DNA of 35,649 nt from an uncultured Bacteroidia bacterium (GTDB lineage Bacteria > Bacteroidota > Bacteroidia > Bacteroidales > UBA932), in assembly GCA_902784785.1 (NCBI GenBank), contig CACZWF010000016.1, positions 1 through 35,649 of the forward strand, given 5' to 3'. This document shows, one piece after another, positions 8,031 through 15,403 of this stretch (position 1 is the first letter of the stretch; the number at the start of each line of letters is the position of its first letter). The notes beneath the pieces are model-generated. The model saw nothing but the letters and a program-made list of their open reading frames with translations. It did no database searches and had not been told where the DNA came from. The position numbers were made by a program, and so were the translations under genes.

Positions 8031-8066
8031 AAAAAAAGACCGGTCCGACAAAATGCCCGACCGGTC
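8031..8066 (-). terminator. Intrinsic terminator of the ribosomal protein operon
   Basis: On the minus strand, GACCGGTC (8059-8066) pairs with a second GACCGGTC (8038-8045) across a 13-base loop and is followed by seven T (complement of 8031-8037). It begins about 50 bases after the rpsC stop, so transcription of the ribosomal cluster ends here. An A-run on the other flank would let it work in both directions. Confidence 0.8.
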
Positions 8067-8116
8067 CGGAAAAAAATATAAGATTGCTAAATTAGATGCG
8101 ATACAGAAAAGCGCTG

Positions 8117-8866
8117 TTATTTGCGCTCTTCGCGACGACCGCCACGGCGACCGCCCCTGCGTCCGTCACGACCACCGCGGCCCTGAGGCTGAGCGGCCTG
8201 CGCGGCGACGCCGGCGTTGGGAGAAAGGTCTTTCTTTCCGTAGACTTCACCGTTGCAGATCCACACCTTGATACCGAGCACACCGACTTTGGTGTGGGCT
8301 TCGGCCAAAGCGTAGTCGATATCCGCACGGAAAGTATGGAGCGGGGTACGACCTTCCTTGAACATCTCGTTGCGGGCCATTTCGGCGCCGCCCACGCGAC
8401 CGGCGATCTGGACCTTGATGCCCTCGGCGCCCGTACGCATCGCGGTGGCAATCGCCATCTTGATAGCACGACGGTAAGAGACACGGCCCTCGATCTGACG
8501 AGCGATGGAGTCAGCCACGATGTTGGCATCCACTTCGGGTTTCTTCACCTCGAAGATGTTGATCTGGATGTCCTTGTTGGTGACCTTCTTCAACTCTTCT
8601 TTCAGACCTTCCACATTCTTGCCATCTTTGCCGATGATGAAACCGGGACGGGCGGCGTGAATGGTGACGGTAACGAGTTTCAATGTTCTTTCAATGACAA
8701 TCTTGCTCAAAGATGCCTTGGAAAGGCGGTTGACCAAGTATTGGCGGATTTTATAGTCCTCGGCAATGCGCTCTGCGTATTCGGCGCTGGAGCGTCCGAT
8801 CCAGTTGGAGTCCCACCCGCGGGTGATGCCGATACGGTTACTGATAGGATTGGTTTTCTGTCCCAT
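8117..8866 (-). CDS. rpsC: 30S ribosomal protein S3
   Basis: 249 residues. S3 lies at the mRNA entry channel of the small subunit. The KH domain is seen around [20 protein letters not shown], and the C-terminal half has [22 protein letters not shown] and [12 protein letters not shown]. The last ~40 residues form a Gly/Arg-rich tail ([20 protein letters not shown]) beyond the conserved core. It begins 2 bases after rplV and is the last gene of this cluster. A terminator follows instead of rplP, rpmC and rpsQ, which normally come next. Confidence 0.98.
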   Translation of the reverse strand: MGQKTNPISNRIGITRGWDSNWIGRSSAEYAERIAEDYKIRQYLVNRLSKASLSKIVIERTLKLVTVTIHAARPGFIIGKDGKNVEGLKEELKKVTNKDIQINIFEVKKPEVDANIVADSIARQIEGRVSYRRAIKMAIATAMRTGAEGIKVQIAGRVGGAEMARNEMFKEGRTPLHTFRADIDYALAEAHTKVGVLGIKVWICNGEVYGKKDLSPNAGVAAQAAQPQGRGGRDGRRGGRRGGRREERK

Positions 8867-8868
8867 AA

Positions 8869-9279
8869 TTATTCCTCCGACTTTTTGACATCCAAAATAA
8901 TGGTAACGTGGTTGGAACGCTTGCGGATCCGACCGGCACGGCCCTGAGGGCAGGGACGGATGCGTTTGAGCATGCTGCCACCGTCAACCATAATGGTCTT
9001 GACATACACATTACCCTTTTCGAGTTCCTCCGTACGGTCGGCGTTTTTCGCCTCCCAGTTGGCAATCGCGCTCTTGAGAAGTTTCTCAAGGCGGATAGAA
9101 GCCTCCTTCTTGGAGAATTTCAGAATATCAAGGGCTTTATTGACCTCAACACCACGGATGATGTCTGCGACGAGGCGCATTTTACGAGGGGAAGTAGGTG
9201 CATCTTTAAGCACCGCGATAGCTGTCACTTTCTTTTCGGCCTTCAGCTTATCAGCCATAATTCTTTTACGAGCTCCCAT
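8869..9279 (-). CDS. rplV: 50S ribosomal protein L22
   Basis: 136 residues. L22 lines the nascent-peptide exit tunnel. Recognised by [40 protein letters not shown], and the extended hairpin region ending in [18 protein letters not shown]. The N-terminus ([17 protein letters not shown]) is a little longer than in Proteobacteria; an internal Met at residue 8 is an alternative start. It sits 22 bases after rpsS and 2 bases before rpsC. Confidence 0.97.
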   Translation of the reverse strand: MGARKRIMADKLKAEKKVTAIAVLKDAPTSPRKMRLVADIIRGVEVNKALDILKFSKKEASIRLEKLLKSAIANWEAKNADRTEELEKGNVYVKTIMVDGGSMLKRIRPCPQGRAGRIRKRSNHVTIILDVKKSEE

Positions 9280-9301
9280 AATACTGTACTCTTTTTACTT
9301 A

Positions 9302-9568
9302 TTAACGATTGCCCGAATGGCCTCTGAAGGTACGCGTCGGCGCAAATTCGCCGAGTTTGTGACCCACCATGTTCTCGGTGACGTAAACGGGAATAAATTT
9401 ATTTCCGTTATGCACGGCGATGGTGTGGCCGACGAAATCAGGGGAAATCATGCTGGCACGGGACCAGGTCTTGACAACCTCTTTCTTCGCAGCGCCCTCA
9501 TTCATCGCAATGATTCTTTTTTCAAGGGCTTCCTGGATATAGGGACCTTTTCTTAATGAACGACTCAT
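9302..9568 (-). CDS. rpsS: 30S ribosomal protein S19
   Basis: 88 residues, standard size. [15 protein letters not shown] at the start and [30 protein letters not shown] in two adjoining blocks identify S19, a head protein near the A site that contacts S13 and tRNA. It is in conventional order, 19 bases after rplB. Confidence 0.98.
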   Translation of the reverse strand: MSRSLRKGPYIQEALEKRIIAMNEGAAKKEVVKTWSRASMISPDFVGHTIAVHNGNKFIPVYVTENMVGHKLGEFAPTRTFRGHSGNR

Positions 9569-9587
9569 AATCTATAAATTTATTCCG

Positions 9588-10412
9588 TTATTTTTTCCTT
9601 CTTTCAATGATAAACTTGTTAGAAGTGCTCTTCGGATTACGCGTCTTGTAACCCTTTGCAGGCAGACCCTTGCGAGAACGAGGGTGACCACCGGAAGCAC
9701 GACCTTCACCACCACCCATCGGGTGATCGACAGGGTTCATCACGACACCGCGGTTGCGAGGACGACGTCCGAGCCATCTCTTGCGTCCGGCTTTACCGTG
9801 AGATTCGAGATTGTGCTCCACGTTGGAGACAATACCGACCGTCGCACGGCAGTCGCACAGCACCATACGGGTCTCGCCCGAAGGCAAGCGGAGAATGGCG
9901 TGGTTGCCTTCGCGGGCAGCCAACTGGGCGAACGCACCGGCGGAACGGGCCATGGCGGCACCTTGTCCGGGACGCAGCTCAATGTTGTGTACGAGGGTAC
10001 CGAGGGGAATTTCACCGAGCGGCAGGCAGTTGCCCACTTCGGGAGCAACACCCTTACCGGAAACAATCACCTGCCCGACCTTGAGGCCGTTGGGGGCGAT
10101 GATGTATTTCTTCTGGCCGTCTTCGTACTGGACGAGGGCGATACGGGCGCTGCGGTTCGGATCATACTCGATGGTCTTCACCTCGGCCTTGATGCCGTCC
10201 TTGTCGCGAAGGAAGTCGATGATACGGTACATTTTCTTGTGACCGCCGCCGATGTAGCGCATGGTCATCTTGCCCTGATTGTTGCGGCCGCCGGAACTCT
10301 TAAGGGGTTCGAGCAGCGACTTTTCGGGCTTCTTGCAGGTAATATCGTCAAAGGCGGAGATTACCTTGTTTCTTTGTCCGGGGGTAACCGGTTTGAATTT
10401 TCTTACTGCCAT
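9588..10412 (-). CDS. rplB: 50S ribosomal protein L2
   Basis: 274 residues, full length. L2 binds 23S rRNA near the peptidyl transferase centre and helps subunit joining. Diagnostic blocks are [20 protein letters not shown], the OB/SH3-like core ([22 protein letters not shown]), and the C-terminal [18 protein letters not shown], which includes the conserved His near the catalytic centre. Follows rplW by 12 bases. Confidence 0.98.
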   Translation of the reverse strand: MAVRKFKPVTPGQRNKVISAFDDITCKKPEKSLLEPLKSSGGRNNQGKMTMRYIGGGHKKMYRIIDFLRDKDGIKAEVKTIEYDPNRSARIALVQYEDGQKKYIIAPNGLKVGQVIVSGKGVAPEVGNCLPLGEIPLGTLVHNIELRPGQGAAMARSAGAFAQLAAREGNHAILRLPSGETRMVLCDCRATVGIVSNVEHNLESHGKAGRKRWLGRRPRNRGVVMNPVDHPMGGGEGRASGGHPRSRKGLPAKGYKTRNPKSTSNKFIIERRKK

Positions 10413-10424
10413 TGCCTTATTACC

Positions 10425-10715
10425 TTAAATGTTTGCATAGAAGTCAATCTTGTCATCACCGGAGAGCGTAACATACGCTTTCTTGTAGTGATTGCAACGA
10501 CCGGTGAGCATACCGGCTTTGGTGTAACGGCGTTTCACTTTGCCGTTGTAACGGATCGTATTAACGTCTTTGACCGTGACATTGTAGCGGGCCTCGACCT
10601 CAGCTTTGATCTGAAGTTTGTTGGCCTCGGCGTCCACGATAAAGCCGTAGCGGTTCAATTTTTCGCCCTGAACCGTCATCATCTCTGTGAGTATTGGCTT
10701 AATAATGATTCCCAT
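10425..10715 (-). CDS. rplW: 50S ribosomal protein L23
   Basis: 96 residues, normal size. L23 sits at the tunnel exit and docks trigger factor and SRP. Typical blocks: IIKPILTEMMTVQGEKLNRY, QIKAEVEARYNVTVKDVNTI and a C-terminal strand ending KIDFYANI. It lies between rplD (8-base gap) and rplB. Confidence 0.96.
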   Translation of the reverse strand: MGIIIKPILTEMMTVQGEKLNRYGFIVDAEANKLQIKAEVEARYNVTVKDVNTIRYNGKVKRRYTKAGMLTGRCNHYKKAYVTLSGDDKIDFYANI

Positions 10716-10723
10716 CGCTTTGC

Positions 10724-11350
10724 TTATTTAATCCTGTCGACAAGAATCTCCTGGACACCGTCCACCATAACGAGCGAATTGGCGTTCATAATGGCGTACG
10801 TATTGATTTCGTCCACAGTGATTACGTTGATTTCAGGAAGGTTACGAGAAGAAAGGAAAATGTTGTCGGAGTTTTCGGGCAACACGAACAGCACCTTGCG
10901 GCCGTTGGCCTTGAGATTGTTCAAAATGCTGATGAATTCCTTGGTCTTGGGCGCGTCCATCGCAAAGGGCTCAACGAGGGTGATCGCGTTATCCTGCGCT
11001 TTGTAAGAAAGAGCGGAGAAGCGGGCGAGCTGTTTGAGCTTCTTGTTGAGCTTGAAGCCATAGAAACGCGGTTTGGGACCGTGGATGTTACCACCACCTA
11101 CATAAGTACCGGCCTTGATGCTGCCGTGACGGGCACCGCCGCCGCCTTTCTGGCGACCCATTTTCTTGGTGCTGTACGCGACCTCACTACGGTCTTTGGT
11201 CTTGGAGTTACCTTGGCGCTGGTTGGCCAGGTATTGCTTTACGTCAAGCCAGATGGCGTGATCGTTGGGCGTAACGCCGAAAATGCGCTCGTCGAGCGTG
11301 ACTTTCTTTCCGGATTCGCTACCGTCGATTTTGTAAACTGACAATTCCAT
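10724..11350 (-). CDS. rplD: 50S ribosomal protein L4
   Basis: 208 residues. L4 extends a loop into the exit tunnel; in Enterobacteria it also represses the S10 operon by acting on the leader. The tunnel loop region KMGRQKGGGGARHGSIKAG and the block KPRFYGFKLNKKLKQLA are clear. The fold ends with LVMVDGVQEILVDRIK. Whether L4 regulates the hairpin leader at 12014-12036 is unknown. Confidence 0.97.
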   Translation of the reverse strand: MELSVYKIDGSESGKKVTLDERIFGVTPNDHAIWLDVKQYLANQRQGNSKTKDRSEVAYSTKKMGRQKGGGGARHGSIKAGTYVGGGNIHGPKPRFYGFKLNKKLKQLARFSALSYKAQDNAITLVEPFAMDAPKTKEFISILNNLKANGRKVLFVLPENSDNIFLSSRNLPEINVITVDEINTYAIMNANSLVMVDGVQEILVDRIK

Positions 11351-11353
11351 AGC

Positions 11354-11977
11354 TTAGTCCTCCACCATTACATAAGAACCTTTGGCTCCGGGAATGGAAC
11401 CTTTAACGACAAGCAGGTTGTTTTCAGGGATCACCTTGACCACTTCGAGGTTGAACACCTTGACTCTGTCACCGCCCATCTGACCGGCCATACGCATTCC
11501 GGGGAATACGCGGGAAGGCCAAGAGGATGCGCCCATAGAGCCGGGGTGACGAAGACGGTTGTGCTGGCCGTGGGTCTGACCACCGACACCGGCGAAGCCG
11601 TGACGCTTCACAACGCCCTGAAAGCCCTTGCCTTTGGAAGTACCGACGACGTCCACGAACTTGACCTCTGTGAAGATGTCAGCCACCGTGAGGGTGTCGC
11701 CTAATTTGAGTTCCCCGGCGAAGTCGGCCTTGAACTCGGCCAATTTGCGCTTGGGGGTGGTTCCTGCCTTTTCGAAGTGTCCCTTCAGGGACTTGCTGGC
11801 GTGTTTTTCTTTCATTTCGTCATAGGCAAGTTGTACAGCGGCATAACCATCTTTTTCGACTGTACGAATTTGCGTGACAACACACGGACCAGCCTCGATA
11901 ACGGTGCATGGAATATTCTTTCCATCAGCACCGAAAACGGAAGTCATTCCGATTTTCTTTCCAATTAATCCAGGCAT
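11354..11977 (-). CDS. rplC: 50S ribosomal protein L3
   Basis: 207 residues. L3 is an early assembly protein whose loop approaches the peptidyl transferase centre. It starts [19 protein letters not shown] and contains [19 protein letters not shown] and the loop block [19 protein letters not shown] with the conserved Gln region. It is the first gene of the cluster: rpsJ (S10), which normally precedes rplC, is absent and replaced by a promoter and an XRE regulator gene. Confidence 0.98.
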   Translation of the reverse strand: MPGLIGKKIGMTSVFGADGKNIPCTVIEAGPCVVTQIRTVEKDGYAAVQLAYDEMKEKHASKSLKGHFEKAGTTPKRKLAEFKADFAGELKLGDTLTVADIFTEVKFVDVVGTSKGKGFQGVVKRHGFAGVGGQTHGQHNRLRHPGSMGASSWPSRVFPGMRMAGQMGGDRVKVFNLEVVKVIPENNLLVVKGSIPGAKGSYVMVED

Positions 11978-12013
11978 TGGTTTGGTTAATTAATTGATAA
12001 TAAATAGTTTAAC

Positions 12014-12036
12014 GCCCACAATCCAATTTTGTGGGC
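12014..12036 (-). promoter_or_regulatory. 5' leader hairpin of the ribosomal protein operon
   Basis: On the minus strand GCCCACAA, a 7-base loop, and TTGTGGGC form a perfect 8-bp stem. It starts only 2 bases after the -7 box, so the hairpin would be at the very 5' end of the mRNA. It could protect the transcript or serve autoregulation by a ribosomal protein; no U-tract follows, so termination is unlikely. Confidence 0.55.
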
Positions 12037-12038
12037 TG

Positions 12039-12069
12039 CAAATATACGACTTAATTTTCAAATATCAAA
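12039..12069 (-). promoter_or_regulatory. Promoter of the rplC-rpsC operon
   Basis: On the minus strand TTTG (12066-12069), 19 bases, then TATATTTG (12039-12046): a full match to the Bacteroidota consensus. It shows that rplC is a transcription-unit head here. Confidence 0.8.
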
Positions 12070-12070
12070 A

Positions 12071-12490
12071 TTATTCCTCGCCGGAAACATCTTTATATTG
12101 CGCGAGTTGCGCGCGAAGATGGCGGATGATGAAGTCTTTGTCGTCGATGCAGCCATTGAGGCGTTCCACCTCCCGACGGAGCCTTTCCGCTTCGTCGCGA
12201 AGGCCGGCGACTTCCAGCCGGAGATCGGCCAAAAGACTTTCGTAACCGTTTCTCTCGTCTTTGAGAAGGGAGGACTTTTCTTCTTCGTCTTCCAGCAAAT
12301 CGGAGAGGGAGATATTCAGAAGCTTGGCGATTTCTTCCATCCGCCCGTACAGCAGGCGGGTGCCTCCGTAGGACTCCACCAGTTTGTAGGTTCTTTCCTC
12401 TATGCCCAGTTGTTCGGCCATCCACGCCTGCGTGTATCCGAGTTCTTTCCGTCTGTCCCGAATGGCCCTTTTTATGGAATTGTCGTTCAT
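12071..12490 (-). CDS. XRE-family DNA-binding protein with C-terminal coiled coil
   Basis: 139 residues. An N-terminal helix-turn-helix of Cro/CI type spans about 5-65 (RRKELGYTQAWMAEQLGI, then EERTYKLVESYGGTRL, and a helix AKLLNISLSDLLE). Residues ~68-132 are charged and heptad-like (LLADLRLEVAGLRDEAERL), predicting a dimerising coiled coil. It lies between fabF and the ribosomal operon on the same strand with its own -7 box. The target is unknown; it could regulate itself or the adjacent operon, which is only a guess from position. Confidence 0.88.
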   Translation of the reverse strand: MNDNSIKRAIRDRRKELGYTQAWMAEQLGIEERTYKLVESYGGTRLLYGRMEEIAKLLNISLSDLLEDEEEKSSLLKDERNGYESLLADLRLEVAGLRDEAERLRREVERLNGCIDDKDFIIRHLRAQLAQYKDVSGEE

Positions 12491-12513
12491 CTTTTTCGCC
12501 GTTATTACATCGG

Positions 12514-12521
12514 CAAAATTA
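12514..12521 (-). promoter_or_regulatory. -7 box of the XRE gene
   Basis: TAATTTTG on the minus strand, 24 bases upstream of the ATG at 12490. No TTTG stands at the expected -33 distance, so this is a weaker promoter call. Confidence 0.45.
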
Positions 12522-12540
12522 TTTCATTGACGACAAAGAA

Positions 12541-12616
12541 AATAGGAAGAAATTCTACCCAAGGGGAATAATCTCTTCCTATTATGGGATATATTTTTCG
12601 CCTCGAGGGGCGAAAA
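12541..12616 (-). terminator. Two hairpins behind fabF
   Basis: Hairpin one: TTTTCGCC (12595-12602) with GGCGAAAA (12609-12616), 6-base loop, starting right after the fabF stop. Hairpin two: AATAGGAAGA (12541-12550) with TCTTCCTATT (12574-12583), perfect 10 bp, followed on the minus strand by TTCTTTG. Together they probably end fabF transcription before the XRE gene, although the U-tract is weak. Confidence 0.5.
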
Positions 12617-12622
12617 GGGGAA

Positions 12623-13879
12623 TTAAAGCTTACGGAATGCGATGCAGGCGTTGTGACCGCCGAAGCCCAGGGAGTTGGAAAGGGCCAGGGTCAAGTCCAC
12701 GCGACGGGCCTCGTTGGGCGTGTAATCCAGGTCGCAGGCCGGGTCGGGAGTGTCCAGGTGAATCGTGGGCGGGATGATGCCTTCTTTCAGGGCCAGGATA
12801 GCCGCGATGGCTTCCACCGCACCGGCGGCACCCAGCAGGTGGCCGGTCATCGATTTGGTGGAGTTGATATGGGCCTTGTAGGCGTCGGCACCGAGGGCCA
12901 GTTTGTAGGATTGGGTCTCGGCCGGGTCGTTCAGGCTGGTGCCCGTTCCGTGGGCATTGATATGCAGCACGTCCTTGGAAGTGTATTGGGCTTCTTTCAG
13001 GCACTGCTTGATGGCTTCCGCCTGTGTCAAACCGGTGGGATTGGGCGCGGCGACGTGATAGGCGTCGCAGGTGTGGCCATAGCCGACGACTTCGGCATAA
13101 ATCTCCGCTCCGCGTGCCATGGCGTGCTCATACTCTTCCAACACGAGGGCACCCGCTCCTTCGCCCATCACGAAACCGGCGCGATTGGCGTTGAAAGGCA
13201 GGGACGCATATTGCGGGTCTTCACTGCGGGACAACGCGCGGGCGTTGGCAAAAGCGGCGATGCCCATAGGAATCAAGGGGGCTTCCGAACCGCCGGCGAC
13301 AATGGCGTCCGCGTAACCGTGCTTGACGGCGCGGTAAGCCTCACCCACGGAGTTGGTGGAGGTGGCGCAGGCGGCGACCACCGTCAGGTTGGGGCCGCAG
13401 GCGTTGTTGCGAATGGCGATATTGCCGCCCGCGATATTGGCGATCATCTTGGTGATGAAGGTGGGGGCCACCATATGGGCTCCGACCGTGTACATCTTGA
13501 CCGATTCGTTGTACTGCTGGAAAAAGCCGCCCACGCCGCTGCCCATATAGACACCCAGGCGGAACGGATCGATGTTGCCGCCCTCTTCCCCTTCTTTCGC
13601 GGCTTTCAGCCCGCTCATCCGCAAGGCCTGCTCCGCGGCGATCGTCGCAAAGACGGTGAAACGGTCCTGCTTGCGGACAAAGGGAAGGTCGAGTCCCAAG
13701 GCGACAGGGTCGAAATCCTTGACTTCGGCCGCGACTTTGGACGGAAGGTCGTCCGTCGGAAAACTTTTGATGAAATCTATCCCGCAGACACCGTCCAGCA
13801 GGTTTTTCCAAAAAGATTCAACATTATGTCCAATAGGGGTGACCGCGCCGAGGCCGGTAACGACAACTCTTTTTTCCAT
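12623..13879 (-). CDS. fabF: 3-oxoacyl-[acyl-carrier-protein] synthase II
   Basis: 418 residues, usual length. FabF condenses malonyl-ACP with a growing acyl-ACP in fatty-acid elongation. Thiolase fold with the Cys-His-His triad in place: Cys171 in VVAACATSTNSVG, His310 in INAHGTGTSLNDPAET, His347 in NSTKSMTGHLLGAAGAVEA (Lys342 also conserved). The C-terminal SNSLGFGGHNACIAF is typical. The acyl-carrier-protein gene, often next to fabF, is not adjacent. It has its own promoter, whose -33 element lies inside a palindrome (13949-13966). Confidence 0.97.
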   Translation of the reverse strand: MEKRVVVTGLGAVTPIGHNVESFWKNLLDGVCGIDFIKSFPTDDLPSKVAAEVKDFDPVALGLDLPFVRKQDRFTVFATIAAEQALRMSGLKAAKEGEEGGNIDPFRLGVYMGSGVGGFFQQYNESVKMYTVGAHMVAPTFITKMIANIAGGNIAIRNNACGPNLTVVAACATSTNSVGEAYRAVKHGYADAIVAGGSEAPLIPMGIAAFANARALSRSEDPQYASLPFNANRAGFVMGEGAGALVLEEYEHAMARGAEIYAEVVGYGHTCDAYHVAAPNPTGLTQAEAIKQCLKEAQYTSKDVLHINAHGTGTSLNDPAETQSYKLALGADAYKAHINSTKSMTGHLLGAAGAVEAIAAILALKEGIIPPTIHLDTPDPACDLDYTPNEARRVDLTLALSNSLGFGGHNACIAFRKL

Positions 13880-13923
13880 CGGTTTTTATGTGCTGCGCAG
13901 CAGCGATAAATAGTTTAATCTTG

Positions 13924-13966
13924 CAAAGATACGAGCAAGCCGAGAGAAATGCAAATAAATTTGCAT
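13924..13966 (-). promoter_or_regulatory. fabF promoter with palindrome over the -33 element
   Basis: On the minus strand, TTTG (13952-13955), 20 bases, TATCTTTG (13924-13931). The -33 box lies within the perfect palindrome ATGCAAAT-AA-ATTTGCAT (13949-13966), a good candidate operator for a dimeric regulator. Related GAG-rich words (CGAGCAAGCCGAG, CCGAGGCG) flank it. Confidence 0.7.
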
Positions 13967-13995
13967 ATCCGAGGCGAAAGTGTCTGATTAGAAGG

Positions 13996-14451
13996 TCAAT
14001 GATTCTTCTGCCGTTCCTTGTGGCGCTTGCGCGAACCCTGACGCAGCCGGTAGCTGGAGCGGACCATCGCTTCGTCCAAAAAGATATTGCGGACGGCCAG
14101 CAGATCCAGAATCACGCACACCAACGGGAATACGGCAGGAAGCAGAAAAATCATCGACTCCGGGCGGCGGAAGAAGAAATCATAGGCAACCACCCCCTGC
14201 AAACCCAGATTCAACAAGGCAGTAATCACGCACAGACGCATCTGCAGCATTCTCAATTTATAGGTAAACAAGGAAGCCAGACCGGCGACCAGGCACGCGA
14301 GCATCAAATAAAGATACAGCGAACGGTCGATGAAAGCGACATATTCAACCGCACCTTCCGGCCCGATGACCCGCGCGACATCCACCCAAAAGAGAGACAG
14401 CGTCAGTGCGACGGCCAGTCCCAAAAACAGTGTCTGAAATCTTTGCCACAT
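13996..14451 (-). CDS. DUF4293 family membrane protein
   Basis: 151 residues with four hydrophobic segments (about 7-25, 45-64, 73-92, 98-119). The start MWQRFQTLFLGLAVALTLSL and the basic C-terminal tail (RKRHKERQKNH) match the pattern of DUF4293 proteins, which are confined to Bacteroidota and have no known function. It has a -7 box TATTTTTG at 14472-14479 and is divergent from the nucleoside phosphorylase gene. Confidence 0.8.
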   Translation of the reverse strand: MWQRFQTLFLGLAVALTLSLFWVDVARVIGPEGAVEYVAFIDRSLYLYLMLACLVAGLASLFTYKLRMLQMRLCVITALLNLGLQGVVAYDFFFRRPESMIFLLPAVFPLVCVILDLLAVRNIFLDEAMVRSSYRLRQGSRKRHKERQKNH

Positions 14452-14471
14452 AATCTACAAGGTTAAACGCA

Positions 14472-14479
14472 CAAAAATA
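14472..14479 (-). promoter_or_regulatory. -7 box of the DUF4293 gene
   Basis: TATTTTTG on the minus strand, 20 bases upstream of the ATG at 14451; the -33 element is not obvious. Confidence 0.4.
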
Positions 14480-14536
14480 AGGTTTTTTCTGCAAAGAGTA
14501 TGGATATTTCAGGAAATATTGCGAACTTTGGGCATT

Positions 14537-15400
14537 ATGATAGCACCTTCTGAACTTATTATCAATTCCGACGGCACGGTATTCCACCTGCACCTGCTTC
14601 CCGAGGAACTGTCGGAGAACATCATTCTTGTGGGCGACCCCAGCCGTGTGGGTATGGTTTCGGCCTTGTTCGACAGCATCGAATCCCACCGCGAAAACCG
14701 GGAGTTTTTCTCCACGACAGGAATCTACAAAGGGAAACGCATCACGGTGCAATCCACGGGCATCGGCACCGACACCGTCGATATCGTGATGGCCGAGCTT
14801 GACGCCCTGGCCAACGTCGATTTCGCCACGCGCGAAATCAAGGAAAAGAAAAAGACGCTGAACCTCCTGCGTATCGGCACCTGTGGCGCCGTTCAACCCG
14901 ACATTCCTCTCGGAGCCTACATCTATTCGGAGATTTCCATCGGCTGCGACGGGCTGCTCAGTTGGTACAAAGACGGGGAAAAGCTGATGCTGAAAGACTA
15001 TGAAGCGGCGTTCAAGAAACATTGCGGATGGAAAGAAGGCTTGGCCAACCCCTATTTCGTCAAGGCGGGAGAGGCAATGACCGCCCGTTTTCGCGACACG
15101 GATGTCCGGATGGGAATGACGGTCTCCGCCCCGGGCTTTTACGGGCCGCAGGGCCGCAGCCTCCGCCTGGAACCGGTGATACCCGAACTGGTCGACAAGT
15201 TCGAATCATTCTCTTACGAAGGCCATCGCATCACCAACATTGAGATGGAAAGTTCAGCCATCGCGGGCCTGGGAGGTCTGCTTGGCCACAATGCCGGCAC
15301 CATTTGCTGCGCCATTGCCAACCGCCACCGCAAAGAGGCCTTCCCCGACTACAAGAGCCGGATGAAAGAACTGGTGGAATTTGCTCTGGAAAAGCTGTAA
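14537..15400 (+). CDS. Nucleoside phosphorylase (uridine phosphorylase-like)
   Basis: 287 residues from ATG 14537; an in-frame ATG at 14519 would add six residues and is less likely because promoter-like sequence overlaps it. PNP/UDP family: phosphate-binding GDPSRVGM, VQSTGIGTDTVDIV, the LRIGTCGAVQPDIPLG block and the substrate-site block ITNIEMESSAIAGLGGLLGH. It cleaves nucleosides with phosphate to base and (deoxy)ribose-1-phosphate. The sequence favours uridine phosphorylase over purine forms, but substrate is not certain. The 5'-nucleotidase-like gene at 16943 could supply nucleosides (inference). Confidence 0.88.
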   Translation: MIAPSELIINSDGTVFHLHLLPEELSENIILVGDPSRVGMVSALFDSIESHRENREFFSTTGIYKGKRITVQSTGIGTDTVDIVMAELDALANVDFATREIKEKKKTLNLLRIGTCGAVQPDIPLGAYIYSEISIGCDGLLSWYKDGEKLMLKDYEAAFKKHCGWKEGLANPYFVKAGEAMTARFRDTDVRMGMTVSAPGFYGPQGRSLRLEPVIPELVDKFESFSYEGHRITNIEMESSAIAGLGGLLGHNAGTICCAIANRHRKEAFPDYKSRMKELVEFALEKL

Positions 15401-15403
15401 TCT

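Larger units (their letters stand above)
7327..8116. other. 790-base stretch without a convincing gene
   Basis: No open frame here looks like a protein. The longest (7588-7971, minus) reads through a REP-like repeat and a terminator hairpin and has a Ser/Pro/Cys-rich, unstructured translation. What can be seen: the nuclease promoter and leader hairpin (7369-7441), half of a two-part repeated motif (7455-7489), a perfect 7-bp hairpin (7509-7526), a possible minus-strand -7 box TATCTTTG (7708-7715), a REP-like element (7829-7882) and two terminator-like hairpins behind rpsC (7935-7995 and 8031-8066). It may include remains of a lost gene, but none can be named. Confidence 0.6.

Noticed and set aside
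7919..8066. CRISPR array or retron-type RNA next to the nuclease
   Set aside because: No regularly spaced repeats and no reverse transcriptase; the repeats seen are two terminator hairpins and one REP-like element.
7327..8116. tRNA gene in the longest non-coding stretch
   Set aside because: No cloverleaf with a T-loop GTTCRA sequence and matching acceptor stem was found on either strand.
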